A stretch of 64,000 nucleotides of DNA from Halomicrobium urmianum (GCF_020217425.1 NZ_CP084090.1:1488001-1552000); one strand, 5' to 3'. Positions 33,631 through 42,750 are shown, counted from the first letter of the stretch. Notes: generated from the letters alone by a model not told the origin. Made by a program: numbers and translations.

Positions 33631-35560
33631 ATGGACAGGCGGCAGTTCCTGGCCGGAACGGCGGCCGGAGCAGCGGGCGCGCTGGCCGGCTGTTCGGACC
33701 GGAGCGAGTCCGCAAGCGCGTCTCGCCCGCCGCGGCTGAGCGTAGAGGGACGATGGCTGACCGATCCTGACGGGCATCGGGTCGTCCTCAGGGGGGTCAA
33801 CGTCGTCGACCCCCGGTGGGGCGTCCGGAACGAGGACGAGCGCGGCAAGGGCTACCGGGACACGTTGCGGCTGGCGACCGACGCCGACGCCGGCTGGCAC
33901 GCGCGAGTCCTCCGGGTCCCGGTCACGCCCGCTTCCGTGCGGGCCGCGAGGCTGGGAACGCTCCTCGAGGACTACCTCGACCGGGTCGTCGAACTGGCGG
34001 CAGAGCAGGGCGTGTACGTCCTCATCGACTACCACGCCATCGAGCGGTACGACACCTCCGAGATCGACACCAGGCTCCGGGAGTTCTGGGACCGCGTGGC
34101 GCCGCGGTACGCCGACGAGGCCCACGTCCTCTACGAGCTGTTCAACGAACCGACCGAGCCGGCCGGGAACGGAATCGAGAGCTGGCGGGCCTGGCGCGAG
34201 ACGGCCCAGCCGTGGGTCGACCTGATCCGCGACCGGGCGCCGGAGACGCCGGTCCTCGTCGGGTCGCCGCAGTGGACGTCGATGACCCGCTTCGCGCCGG
34301 AGGCCCCCTTCGACGGGGAGGACCTGCTGTACACGGTCCACCTGTTCCCCTCCTGGGAGCGGGACACCTGGGAGGCGAACTTCGGCGATCCGGCCCTCGA
34401 CGTGCCCGTCTTCGTCACCGAGTGGGGGTACGCCAACGCCGACGGCGAGCGATACGAACCGCACATGGTCGGCACGACCGAGGACTGGGGCCGGCCGTTC
34501 CGGCGGTGGACGGAGACGCACCCGGACGTCAACTGGTGCGCCTGGACGTTCGACTCCCACTGGGCCCCCAACATGTTCGACCACGACTGGAACCTGCTGG
34601 GCGGCGACGACTACATGGGCCAGTTCACGAAGGAGTGGCTCCGGGACGCCCGCGACGAGCACCCCGTGTCCGGCGACGCCACGTCGACTATCGCCGAGGG
34701 CGCCCCGGCGCCGCCGGCGGCGTGCGCGTCGAGAAGGTGGTGCCGACCCGGGTCGACCTCGCCTGGGACGGAGCCGACGGCGTCGCCCAGTACCGCGTGG
34801 CCGTCGACGACCGGGTCGAGATACTGCCCGGCACCGCCACCGGTGCGTCGATCGGCGACCTCACTCCCGGCGAGACATACCGGTTCGCCCTCGTCGCCGT
34901 CGGCAGCGACGGGGCCACCTCCGACTCGACGGCGGTCACCGCCACCCCGCCGAAGCCGACCGAGCCCGCCGCGACGATTCCCCGGACCCCGACCGTCCCC
35001 GAGATCGACGGCGCGGTCGACGACGCCTGGTCTGACGTCCCGAGCCACGCCATCGACCGGACGGTGGTGTCCACCGACGTCGAGACCGACCTGGTCGCCT
35101 CCTGGCGGGCGCTGTGGGACGAGACGGCGCTGTACGTCCTCGTCGACGTGACCGACGGCGACGCCTGGACCGACTCCACCAAGAGCTGGAACGACGACTC
35201 CGTCGAGGTGTACCTCGACCCCGACGACAGCCGCGAGGACGAGTACGACGGGGAGAACGACCGCCAGTTGATCGTCCCGCGCGATTGGGAGCGGATCCTG
35301 TCCGGCGCCAACTCCGCCGGCGACACCGAGGCGATCGAGTTCGCCCGGACCGAAACCGACGACGGCTACCGCGTCGAACTCGCCGTCCCCTGGGACGTGC
35401 AGGGGTCGACCCCACACTCGGCCATCGGATGGGCATGGACGTCCACGTCATCGAGGACCACGACGGCGGCGAACGCGACGAGAAGCGGGCCTGGTACGCC
35501 ACCGACGACACCGCGTGGGAGAACCCCCAGACGTTCGCCGTCGTGCGGCTGGGTGAGTAG
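33631..35560 (+). pseudogene. Tat-lipoprotein GH5 glycosidase + FN3 + CBM9-like, two frameshifts
   Basis: MDRRQFLAGTAAGAAGALAGC is a Tat signal with lipobox; an ATG 27 bp upstream is less likely because a TATA-like GTTTTAATG fits leaderless start here. GH5 domain: catalytic acid/base in [10 protein letters not shown] and nucleophile in [10 protein letters not shown]. Near 34705 the frame drops by one base, continuing as an FN3-like domain ([19 protein letters not shown]) and a CBM9-like domain ([20 protein letters not shown]). Near 35403 it drops again to reach [20 protein letters not shown] and a stop at 35560. Adding one C to CCCC (34703-34706) and one G to GGGG (35402-35405) restores about 640 residues. 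Likely a cellulase/mannanase-type secreted enzyme, broken or mis-sequenced. Confidence 0.78.
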
Positions 35561-35602
35561 CGGTGGGCTTCGTATCGACGGAAGATACGAACAGCCGGAC
35601 AG

Positions 35603-35772
35603 CCCCGGCCTTTTCAGGCCAGCCCAGCGCCGGTCGATCAGCCGACCTGGGCGGGACCGAAAGGGTCAGTCGCTCGGCGGAGACGGACGACGCAAGCACC
35701 GCAGGAGCGAACGGAGTGAGCGACGAGGAGCGCGGCGAGTGCATCGAGCCGAACGACTGGGGACTTGCTGGC
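35603..35772. repeat. Structured dispersed element, copy C (degenerate)
   Basis: The left arm of the 18-bp repeat is decayed; the loop (AGCGCCGGTCGATCAGCCG..) and the right arm GGGCGGGACCGAAAGGG (about 35650-35666) remain. The following stem CAGTCGCTCGGC/GCCGAACGACTG (35667-35678, 35748-35759) pairs at 11 of 12 positions although its sequence differs from A and B. The core GCAAGCACCGCA is identical, and the tail is GGGGACTTGCTGG. The loop orientation is as in copy B. Confidence 0.65.
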
Positions 35773-35858
35773 CGTTCACACGCTCTTCCACGGTACGAAA
35801 AGCAGCTAGTGGTCGTCCCGTCAGAGCTTTCACCGCCCACCGTTCAGCACCCACAGGA

Positions 35859-36377
35859 ATGGCGAACTCGAACGCGAAAGGGGACAGACGCGAGCGCGAA
35901 CTGGTCAACGCGCTCGACCAGGCCGGCTTCGCGGTGATGCGCGCGCCCGCCAGCGGGTCGGCGACCGAGCGGGAACTGCCAGACGTGCTCGCCGGCGACG
36001 GCAACCGCTTCTACGCCGTCGAGGCCAAGTCCAGCGCCGGCGACCCCATCTATCTGGACGGCGAGGAGGTCGAGGCGCTGCTCTTTTTTGCCCGGAACTT
36101 CGGCGCCAAGCCCCGCATCGGCGTCCGCTTCGACCGCGAGGACTGGTTCTTCTTCCACCCCGGCGACCTCCACGTCACCGACGGAGGCAACTACCGCGTC
36201 AAGAGGGAGACGGCGCTGTCCGAGGGCACCGACTTCGAGGAGTTCGTCGGCCACTCCGAGAAGGTGACCCTCGCGGAGGTCGGCGACGCCGGGCCCGACC
36301 AGGCGACGCTCGACGTCCTCTCGGCGTTCGAGCGCGGCGACCTCTCGAAGGAGGAGGCCGCGGAGATGCTGGAATAG
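35859..36377 (+). CDS. hjc: Holliday junction resolvase Hjc
   Basis: 172 residues from [19 protein letters not shown]. Archaeal Hjc cleaves four-way junctions during recombination. The nuclease core is visible: [18 protein letters not shown] with the catalytic Glu, then [21 protein letters not shown] with the D..ExK site. [12 protein letters not shown] follows. A C-terminal extension of about 45 residues ([35 protein letters not shown]) is typical of haloarchaeal members. A hairpin GTGGTCT..AGACCAC follows the stop. Confidence 0.95.
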   Translation: MANSNAKGDRRERELVNALDQAGFAVMRAPASGSATERELPDVLAGDGNRFYAVEAKSSAGDPIYLDGEEVEALLFFARNFGAKPRIGVRFDREDWFFFHPGDLHVTDGGNYRVKRETALSEGTDFEEFVGHSEKVTLAEVGDAGPDQATLDVLSAFERGDLSKEEAAEMLE

Positions 36378-36378
36378 C

Positions 36379-36403
36379 GTGGTCTGAGCGAAGCGAAGAC
36401 CAC
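36379..36403 (+). terminator. Hairpin after hjc
   Basis: GTGGTCT-N11-AGACCAC directly after the hjc stop codon. It lacks a T-run, so it may be a repeat-type hairpin rather than a terminator. Confidence 0.35.
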
Positions 36404-36474
36404 GTTGAAGCCGAACGGCGACGGAGGAGCCGTGAGGCAGCGAGGGACCGACCGCAGGGAGGGCCCTCGAACAT

Positions 36475-36535
36475 GCGAGCGGGAGCCGAACGGAGTGAGC
36501 GCCACATTACGCGAGCGGGAGCCGAACGGAGTGAG
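36475..36535. repeat. 25-bp direct repeat pair
   Basis: Two identical 25-bp units (36475-36499 and 36511-36535), beginning GCGAGCGGGAGCCGAACGG and ending AGTGAG, are separated by 11 bp. They lie in a 275-bp non-coding gap of REP-like composition (GAGCGAAGCGAAG, GAACGGAGTGAG). No gene is seen in the gap. Confidence 0.7.
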
Positions 36536-36652
36536 TGACGCGCGAGCAGCGCGGTTCCGGCCCCGCCCGGACCACGACGTGGGCGAGTCGACGGACAGTC
36601 GAACCGCCCGACGGCACTACATACTTCGGCCCGAGGCTCCTACCGACGGGTA

Positions 36653-37477
36653 GTGACGACCGACCGCGTGGCCGAGTCCTGGACCGAGGCGCAGGAGCTG
36701 CTGTACGCGGAGTCGTGGAACGAGGAGATCAATCGGTATCGGCCGGGCTACGCCTACCGGGGCGTGCCGGACGCGGAAAACGACCTCCGGACGTCGCTGC
36801 AGCGGCTGGGCGGGGACGACGAGTACGGTGCGACCGTCGAGCGGGACCTGCTGCGGAACTTCACCAAGTACGCGCAGGCCGAGGACGGGACGGCCGACGG
36901 GGGCGTCTGGCACCGGCTGGCGCTCGCCAAGCACCACGGCCTCCCGACCCGGCTGCTGGACTGGACGTTCTCGCCGCTGGTGGCGCTGCACTTCGCGACG
37001 GCGGAGCTCGACCGGCTGGACCGGGACGGCGTCGTCTGGCTGGTCGACCTCCAGGCGGTGGAAGCGCGGCTACCGCCGGAGCTGTCGGAGCCGCTGGCCT
37101 CCGCCGACGTCTACACGGCCGACGGGCTCGCCGAGCAGGCCGGGACGCTGTCGGACTTCGAGACGCTGTTCGACGACCACGAGCCGGCCCCGGTGTTCTT
37201 CGAGCCGCCGGCCGTGGACGACCGGATCGTCAACCAGTACGCGCTGTTCTCGGTGTTCCCCGATCCGACCGCGCGGCTCGACGAATGGCTGGCCGACAAC
37301 CCCGACTGCTATCGCCGCGTCGTGATCGACAGCGACGCCAAGATGGAGATTCGGGACAAGCTCGACGCCGCGAACGTCAACGAGCGCCTGCTGTTCCCGG
37401 GGCTGGACGGGCTGGCCGACTGGCTGGAGCGGTACTACACGCCGATCGACGCGGCCGACGCCGGGCCACCGGAGTGA
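36653..37477 (+). CDS. FRG-domain protein
   Basis: 274 residues from a GTG. The FRG domain is clear: YAYRGVPDAENDLRTSLQRL, then WHRLALAKHHGLPTRLLDWTFSPLVALHFATAE, and a later QYALFSVFPDPTARLDEW. The domain is named for its Phe-Arg-Gly core, here Tyr-Arg-Gly. It occurs in bacteria, phages and archaea and has been linked to anti-phage and toxin-like functions, but no enzymatic role is firmly assigned. It stands alone here without an obvious antitoxin, surrounded by repeats. Confidence 0.82.
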   Translation: MTTDRVAESWTEAQELLYAESWNEEINRYRPGYAYRGVPDAENDLRTSLQRLGGDDEYGATVERDLLRNFTKYAQAEDGTADGGVWHRLALAKHHGLPTRLLDWTFSPLVALHFATAELDRLDRDGVVWLVDLQAVEARLPPELSEPLASADVYTADGLAEQAGTLSDFETLFDDHEPAPVFFEPPAVDDRIVNQYALFSVFPDPTARLDEWLADNPDCYRRVVIDSDAKMEIRDKLDAANVNERLLFPGLDGLADWLERYYTPIDAADAGPPE

Positions 37478-37495
37478 GGCCGGGGTAGAAGCCGA

Positions 37496-37693
37496 TCACT
37501 CCAGGTCGGGGTCGAACAGGTCCTCGATGGAGCAGTCGAAGTGATCGGCGAGCGCGAAGGCGAGTTCGAGCGACGGATCGTACCGGTCGCGCTCGATGGC
37601 GTTGATAGTCTGGCGAGTGACGCCGACCGCCTCGGCGAGGTCCGCCTGGCTCAGCCCGTCGCGGTCGCGGAGTTCCGGGAGCCGGTTTTTCAT
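37496..37693 (-). CDS. XRE-family regulator (YozG/Cro-type)
   Basis: 65 residues: MKNRLPELRDRDGLSQADLAEAVGVTRQTINAIERDRYDPSLELAFALADHF.. in register with the small Cro/XRE family that pairs with membrane proteins. The whole protein is an HTH with a short tail CSIEDLFDPDLE. The start overlaps the stop of the membrane-protein gene (ATGA), so the two are translationally coupled. It probably represses its own operon via the GTAAAG array upstream. Confidence 0.88.
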   Translation of the reverse strand: MKNRLPELRDRDGLSQADLAEAVGVTRQTINAIERDRYDPSLELAFALADHFDCSIEDLFDPDLE

Positions 37694-38085
37694 TGCCGTC
37701 GACGCCCGACGAGGAGGAGGGCGCCGTACGTCCCGTACACGACGGGAACAGTCAGGGCGATGGGCACCAGCCACTCGGGCCAGGTCGCGTACCCGAGCGC
37801 GACCAGGGCGGTGAGGGTCGGGAAGAAGACCGCACACGCCCAGCCGAACAGCGCGAGCGTCCGCCCGGCGGCCCGCTGGTGGATCCGCCGGTCCCGTTCG
37901 TCGAACAGCGCGCCGGGATAGGTGACCTGTAGGTACCCCGCCGCGCCGAGCAGGAGCGCGAAGCCGGCGACGCCCGCGAGCGGTCGGCCCGCAGCGACGA
38001 GCAGCCCGAGCGCGAGTCCCGAGAGTCCCGACAGCGCGCCGTACGTGAGCCGATACGTCCGTTCTGATCGGGCGTGTGTCGACAT
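37690..38085 (-). CDS. Four-helix membrane protein paired with XRE regulator
   Basis: 131 residues from MSTHARSERTYRLTYG. Four hydrophobic segments in two pairs, with a central soluble loop YPGALFDERDRRIHQRAAGRT. The DERDRRIHQRA loop is a hallmark of the DUF2178-like proteins that co-occur with small XRE regulators. Function unknown; possibly a sensor controlling the regulator. First gene of the two-gene operon, 15 bp below the operator array. Confidence 0.8.
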   Translation of the reverse strand: MSTHARSERTYRLTYGALSGLSGLALGLLVAAGRPLAGVAGFALLLGAAGYLQVTYPGALFDERDRRIHQRAAGRTLALFGWACAVFFPTLTALVALGYATWPEWLVPIALTVPVVYGTYGALLLVGRRRQ

Positions 38086-38100
38086 CGTAGTGGCCTCCGT

Positions 38101-38149
38101 GTAAAGGAGACGTTCCGTAAAGCCTCCTTTACAGTAAAGCATGCTTTAC
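38101..38149 (-). promoter_or_regulatory. Operator array of five GTAAAG/CTTTAC motifs
   Basis: Within 49 bp: GTAAAG at 38101 and 38117, CTTTAC at 38127, GTAAAG at 38134 and CTTTAC at 38144. The last two form the perfect palindrome GTAAAGCATGCTTTAC (38134-38149). The array lies 16-64 bp upstream of the membrane-protein/XRE operon start and is AT-rich compared with its surroundings. Probable binding site for the XRE protein. Confidence 0.65.
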
Positions 38150-38217
38150 ACACCAGCATAAAACCAGGGGGTCGGCGTACAGACCGGTCGTGTCGCCGCC
38201 AACAGCCGCGAGCGCCG

Positions 38218-38847
38218 TCAGGCCACGAGGGCGGCGTCGTCAGCCTCGGCCAGCCGCGAGAGGGGGAAGGAGTACGTGCGCTGGCGATCGCGGCCGAGGT
38301 CCGAGAGGTAGCTCACCTCGATCACGAGGTCGTCGGCCGGGTAGTCCCGGTTGGTGGCGTACTCGGCGACGGTGCAGTCGGCGGCGTCGATCCGGACGTC
38401 GTCGGCCCGCTCGTCCGTGACGCGCTGGACGACCAGCCTGTCGCCCGTCTCGCGGTCCTGGACGACGTCGCCGGGCTCGACGTAGCAGGCGTCACAGAGG
38501 TGCGGCCGGTCGGCGTCCTCGTCGACGAACGTCTCCGTGCCGCAGGCGTCGCAGACGGCCCGCACGTGCCCCGGTGGCGGCACGCGACGGGAGGTGATCT
38601 CGAGGGCGACCCGCCGGAGGTGCTTGCACTGCTGGTGGCGGATCTCGTGGTCCGGACAGGTGCAGGTGCGCTCGGACAGGTCCACGACGTAGGTCGCGCC
38701 GCTCTCGGAGTCGACGGCGTATTCGGCCCCACCGAGATGCCGGACGGCCATCCGCTCCGTCCAGGCGCGCGCCGACCGCTCGTCGAGCCGTCGGAGGTCC
38801 GGTGCGAGTGCGGTCCGCGTGTCGTCGTCGGGAGTGTCGATGAGCAT
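38218..38847 (-). CDS. SWIM zinc-finger domain protein
   Basis: 209 residues from MLIDTPDDDTRTAL. SWIM signature: TCTCPDHEIRHQQCKHLRRV (CxC..CxH). A second cysteine cluster, CDACGTETF..LCDACY, forms a rubredoxin-like zinc site. SWIM domains bind DNA or proteins; this haloarchaeal family has no assigned role. It is divergent from the small membrane protein gene at 38998. Confidence 0.82.
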   Translation of the reverse strand: MLIDTPDDDTRTALAPDLRRLDERSARAWTERMAVRHLGGAEYAVDSESGATYVVDLSERTCTCPDHEIRHQQCKHLRRVALEITSRRVPPPGHVRAVCDACGTETFVDEDADRPHLCDACYVEPGDVVQDRETGDRLVVQRVTDERADDVRIDAADCTVAEYATNRDYPADDLVIEVSYLSDLGRDRQRTYSFPLSRLAEADDAALVA

Positions 38848-38997
38848 TGTCAGTCCCGGACGCGGTCGTTTTCCCGCTTGCGTCCACTCGAAACGTAGGT
38901 GCTGGAACTGGGTAAACCCCTCGCCCGGAGACGACATGCCCGTCGGGCGGCCCGGTGCTTCGAAGCGCTTTTGCCGGGGCCGGGGATACGGCCGAGC

Positions 38998-39207
38998 ATG
39001 GATATCGAGCGGGAGACGGTCATGCAGATCTTCCTGTCCCTCGTCGCGGTCGGGATCTTCATCGCCGCCGCCGTGTTCGTGAGCGCGAACTACGGGACGA
39101 ACGGCAACCTGAGCGCTCAGGGCGGACAGTTCCTGGTCGGGGTGATCGGGCTGTTCGTCGTGCTGATGGTGGCGGCCGGCCTGTGGCTGGAGCGCCAGGA
39201 GTTCTGA
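38998..39207 (+). CDS. Small two-helix membrane protein
   Basis: 69 residues from MDIERETVMQIFLSLVAVG: two hydrophobic segments (IFLSLVAVGIFIAAAVFVSA and FLVGVIGLFVVLMVAAGLW) joined by a polar loop, ending WLERQEF. A short conserved-looking haloarchaeal membrane protein of unknown function. It is tail-to-tail with priL. Confidence 0.7.
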   Translation: MDIERETVMQIFLSLVAVGIFIAAAVFVSANYGTNGNLSAQGGQFLVGVIGLFVVLMVAAGLWLERQEF

Positions 39208-39275
39208 GAACGGCGGCGCTGGCGGACAGTCAACTGTTCTACGAGAATCCGGAAGACGGCCGAGCAGCGGCCCAG

Positions 39276-40337
39276 TCAGGCGTCCTGGGCCTCGCGCCAG
39301 TCCTCGAGTTCGTCGTCGTCAGCGTCGTCGATGGCCTGTTCGTAGTAGGCCATGGGATGGGAGATGCGCTCGCAGCGGTCGTCCATGTTGACGCAGTCGC
39401 CGTACGACTGCATCGTCGCGCAGGCGGGCGTGGAGTACTCCGTCGGCGAGGTGTCGCCGCGGATGTGGTTCACCTGGTAGCGGGTGGCCTCCTCGCCGAA
39501 GCCGGGGTTGACCTGGAACAGTTCGACGATCTCGTCGGTGGTCATGCCGATGCCGGCGAGGAAGGCGGCGATGGCGAACCGCGAGTGGTGTTCGAGGTGC
39601 TCGCCCTTCTGGACCCGGTCGAGCAGCGACTTCATGCAGGGCGGGAACAGGTCCGGGACGACGGTGTCGATGTCCCGCGTGAGGTCCAGTTCGGCCAGCA
39701 CCTCGTGGATGCGAGCGACCTCGTCGTCCAGTTCCGCGGCGATGGCCTCCGGGACGGGGAATGGGAGACCGTCCTCGATGCGATGCCGGACGGCCTGCTT
39801 GAGCAGGGTGTGGAGCTCGTCGGCGGTCACCGGCACCTCTCCGTCGGTCAACTGGCGGTTGACGAGGCGCCACTCGTCGCCCCACTGGTCGGCCGCGAGG
39901 TCGAGGTACGAGCCCACGTCGACGCGGTAGCCGTCGGGCGTCTCGCGGACGGCGTCGACGAGGCTGAACTCGGACAGGAGCGTCCGCAGGTCGAGCGATT
40001 CGCTGTCGCCGTAGCTCAGGTCGTCCGTGACGGTGAACTCCTCGGTGAACCGCTCGCGGGCCGTCGCGGCCTCCGCCTGGGCGTACTTCCGGGTGCAGAT
40101 GTGCTGGTCGACCAGCGAGACGAGCACCCGCGCGACGGGGTAGGAGAGGAGTTCGACGCGGGTGCGCCTGTGGGACTCGCCGACGCTGTCCTCGGTGATC
40201 GCCCCCTCGACGCGCTCCACGGCGCGCGCGACGACCGCGTCGTTCGTGGCCACGACCTCCCCGAGATCGACGTCTGCGGCCTCGACGGCCTCCCTGGCCG
40301 ACTGGAGGAACGGGTAGCGCGCGTGGAGGGGCTTCAT
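39276..40337 (-). CDS. priL: DNA primase large subunit PriL
   Basis: 353 residues from MKPLHARYPFLQSAREAVE; the longer open frame is the shadow of the divergent gene. PriL partners the catalytic small subunit PriS in making replication primers and carries a 4Fe-4S cluster. Cysteine ligands: FPPCMKSLL near residue 230, and the cluster CATMQSYGDCVNMDDRC near the C-terminus. Other family landmarks are RVQKGEHLEHHSRFAIAAFL and GMTTDEIVELFQVNPGF. priS is not in the window. Confidence 0.95.
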   Translation of the reverse strand: MKPLHARYPFLQSAREAVEAADVDLGEVVATNDAVVARAVERVEGAITEDSVGESHRRTRVELLSYPVARVLVSLVDQHICTRKYAQAEAATARERFTEEFTVTDDLSYGDSESLDLRTLLSEFSLVDAVRETPDGYRVDVGSYLDLAADQWGDEWRLVNRQLTDGEVPVTADELHTLLKQAVRHRIEDGLPFPVPEAIAAELDDEVARIHEVLAELDLTRDIDTVVPDLFPPCMKSLLDRVQKGEHLEHHSRFAIAAFLAGIGMTTDEIVELFQVNPGFGEEATRYQVNHIRGDTSPTEYSTPACATMQSYGDCVNMDDRCERISHPMAYYEQAIDDADDDELEDWREAQDA

Positions 40338-40496
40338 CGCCCACCCGTTGCGTGCGGGCGCGAATAAATTCGGTGGTCGGACGCGGCCCTCCGCGATCAG
40401 TTGACAGGATCCGTCGGGTCCCCCGCGGTCCTCGCGGCGATGCGCCGACGCCCCCGGGCGAACACATATCCGTCGGACGGCCATACGTGTGTGGAG

Positions 40497-41831
40497 ATGG
40501 CCGAGGACCACGGCGAGCCGGTCTACTACGTCGTCAGTGACCTGCACATCGGCGGCGACGAGCAGCTCGAACACGTCGAGTTCCTCGACGAACTGCTCGC
40601 CTTCCTGCAGCGGCTGGAAGCGACCGACGAGGACGCGGAGCTGATCATCAACGGCGACGCCTTCGGCCTCTGGGAGTTCACGGGGCTGGAGGGACTGGCA
40701 AAGTTCGACGCGCTGGAAGCGACGTACCCGGAGCTGTTCGAGCAGTTCCGCGCGACCGGCGAGACCGTCCCGATCACCCTGCTGCCCGGCAACCACGACC
40801 ACGAGCTGGCCGCCTACGACGCGTACGTCGACCGGTTCGCCAAGTACAACGTCGAGCTCGTGCCCGAGCAGTCGCTCACGCGCACGGTCGGCGACCGGGC
40901 GATCCACTTCGAGCACGGCCACCAGCGGGACCCCAACAACCGGATCGAGGACTGGGGGAGCCCCCACGCGACGCCGCTGGGGTACTACTACAACACCCTC
41001 GTGACCAGCCGCGCCGGCCAGCTCTCGAACCGCGGCCGCTACAACTGGCTGAAGGACGTCCAGGCCGTGACGCCGACCGAGCGGATGCCCGCATGGCTCA
41101 TCTCGAAGTACTTCTACCGCGAGATGCACCCGCTGCTGCGGTACGCGCTAGTCCCCTTCCTCCTGCTGTTCAACGTCAGCGCGCTGCTGGCGGTGCTGGT
41201 GGGGCTAGACCTCGCCGGCGTCTGGTCGATGCCGCTGGCCCAGACCGAGGCCTTCCTCGGCCAGTTCGGCACGGCCGGCGCCGCGCTGTGGTTCCTGCTC
41301 GCGGTCAACGTCGCCGTCGCGGGGCTGCTGGTGCTGGTCGGGATCCCGCTGTACTTCATCCGCCGGGACGTCCGGCGGACGATCCAGCGCTTCGGCGTCT
41401 TCGAGACGGCGCTGACCGTCGACGCCGAGGCTCCCTACGAGGCGGCCGCCCGCGAGGTCTTCGACGAGCAGCGGGAGACGGCGATCTTCTGCTACGGCCA
41501 CACCCACCGTCCGACCCTGCAGGCGATCGACGGCGGCCTGCTGGTCAACACCGGGACCTGGCTGAAGCGGCTGCACCGCCGCGACGGCGTCATCGGGATC
41601 CTCCCGCCGGTCTTCTACCCCACCTACCACATCCCCGTCGTCCGCATCGCCGCCGAGGAGGAGGGCGTCGCCGTCGAGTTCGAGGAGATAGAGAAGTCCA
41701 ACCCCGGGCCGGAGGAACTCACGCTCACCGAGCGCCTGCTCACCGTGGGCCGAGTGCCCGACCCCGACCTCCCCGGCCGCGCGGTCGTCGCGGGAGAGCA
41801 GATCGCGGCGGCGCCCGCCGTCGACGACTGA
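40497..41831 (+). CDS. Membrane-anchored metallophosphoesterase
   Basis: 444 residues from MAEDHGEPVYYVVSDLHIGG. Calcineurin-like metal-binding motifs are SDLHIGG, INGDAFGLWEF, LPGNHDHEL, EHGHQRD and YGHTHRPT. Two or three hydrophobic segments (YALVPFLLLFNVSALLAVL, WFLLAVNVAVAGLLVLVGI) are inserted between residues about 220 and 305. Related to UDP-2,3-diacylglucosamine hydrolase-like and other phosphoesterases; substrate unknown, perhaps a lipid pyrophosphate at the membrane (inference). Divergent from priL. Confidence 0.85.
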   Translation: MAEDHGEPVYYVVSDLHIGGDEQLEHVEFLDELLAFLQRLEATDEDAELIINGDAFGLWEFTGLEGLAKFDALEATYPELFEQFRATGETVPITLLPGNHDHELAAYDAYVDRFAKYNVELVPEQSLTRTVGDRAIHFEHGHQRDPNNRIEDWGSPHATPLGYYYNTLVTSRAGQLSNRGRYNWLKDVQAVTPTERMPAWLISKYFYREMHPLLRYALVPFLLLFNVSALLAVLVGLDLAGVWSMPLAQTEAFLGQFGTAGAALWFLLAVNVAVAGLLVLVGIPLYFIRRDVRRTIQRFGVFETALTVDAEAPYEAAAREVFDEQRETAIFCYGHTHRPTLQAIDGGLLVNTGTWLKRLHRRDGVIGILPPVFYPTYHIPVVRIAAEEEGVAVEFEEIEKSNPGPEELTLTERLLTVGRVPDPDLPGRAVVAGEQIAAAPAVDD

Positions 41832-41849
41832 AGCGGCGCACGGTCGCGG

Positions 41850-41978
41850 TCACAGGCCCCGTTCCTCGAAGTCCGCCAGCGTGACCGCGTAGCCGCCCTC
41901 GCCGAGGTCGTGGGTCGCGTCGGTCGTCGGATAGCACCCGTCCCGCGGGTAGAATCCGCTTTCGCGTCCGGGCCGCAT
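41850..41978 (-). CDS. Possible small protein
   Basis: 42 residues ending in DLGEGGYAVTLADFEERGL. The composition is protein-like and unlike the surrounding Arg-rich shadows, but no family is recognised. It may be a genuine small protein or the tail of a lost gene. Apart from this, the 300-bp gap holds nothing recognisable. Confidence 0.3.
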   Translation of the reverse strand: MRPGRESGFYPRDGCYPTTDATHDLGEGGYAVTLADFEERGL

Positions 41979-42138
41979 CGACCGTTGCGGTAACCCCGAC
42001 GTGTGACCGTCAAACGCGTCTATTGAGCGCACAAACGTCGCGTTTCCCCGCGTTCCGAGACGGGCCACCAGAACGGATCGCCTCCGGAAATCGCTCCCGC
42101 TCGCATTGAAGGACGTTCCTCGCTACGCTCGGATCACC

Positions 42139-42750
42139 CTACTCCTCGAACTTCTCCTCTAGCTCCTGAATGACCTGCTCAGTGTTCCCGCCGTCGCCGC
42201 GGACCGCCTGCTGGTACTGGCGGTACTGGTCCCGCGGGACTTCGACGGTCTTCGTCTCGCCCTGGCGGGTCAGCTCCAGTTGCACCGTCCCGCCGGGCGT
42301 GTTCCGCAGGCGATAGCTCGCTATGGCAGTGAACACGAACCAGAAGGCCACCGAGCCGCCAAGGAAGTACGTCAGTGCCGTGGGGAAGGCCAGCGACTGG
42401 CCCGTGCCGGTCCACCTCGTCGGGTAGGCGCGAGCGAACAGGGCGACACCGGCGAGACAGCCCACGGTGCCGACGAGGACGCCGAGGCGCTGGCGGCGGC
42501 TGGCGGGCAGCACGACCACGACGCCGGCCATCGACGCCGGGACGCCCAGGCCGGCGAGGACGCCGGCGAGCCACTGGGCCTCGGTGGTCGTCTCGGCACC
42601 GGCTACGGCCGAGAGCGACGTCGTCACGACGAGGATGCCGGCGACGACGGCAAGCAGGCCGAGGGCGAACAGCGCCCCGCCCGCTGCGACGCGCCGGGGG
42701 TCCCGTCCCTCCCAGCGGCTGCCGGCGTAGGCCTCCCCGAGACTCTCCAT
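42139..42750 (-). CDS. Membrane protein, DUF7139-like
   Basis: 203 residues from MESLGEAYAGSRWEGRDPRRV. Four hydrophobic segments (ALFALGLLAVVAGILVVTTSL; WLAGVLAGLGVPASMAGVVVV; LGVLVGTVGCLAGVALFA; ALTYFLGGSVAFWFVFTAIAS), then a soluble tail with VQLELTRQGETKTVEVPRDQ and a Glu-rich end. Conserved haloarchaeal membrane protein of unknown function. Same strand as, and about 110 bp downstream of, pcn. Confidence 0.75.
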   Translation of the reverse strand: MESLGEAYAGSRWEGRDPRRVAAGGALFALGLLAVVAGILVVTTSLSAVAGAETTTEAQWLAGVLAGLGVPASMAGVVVVLPASRRQRLGVLVGTVGCLAGVALFARAYPTRWTGTGQSLAFPTALTYFLGGSVAFWFVFTAIASYRLRNTPGGTVQLELTRQGETKTVEVPRDQYRQYQQAVRGDGGNTEQVIQELEEKFEE

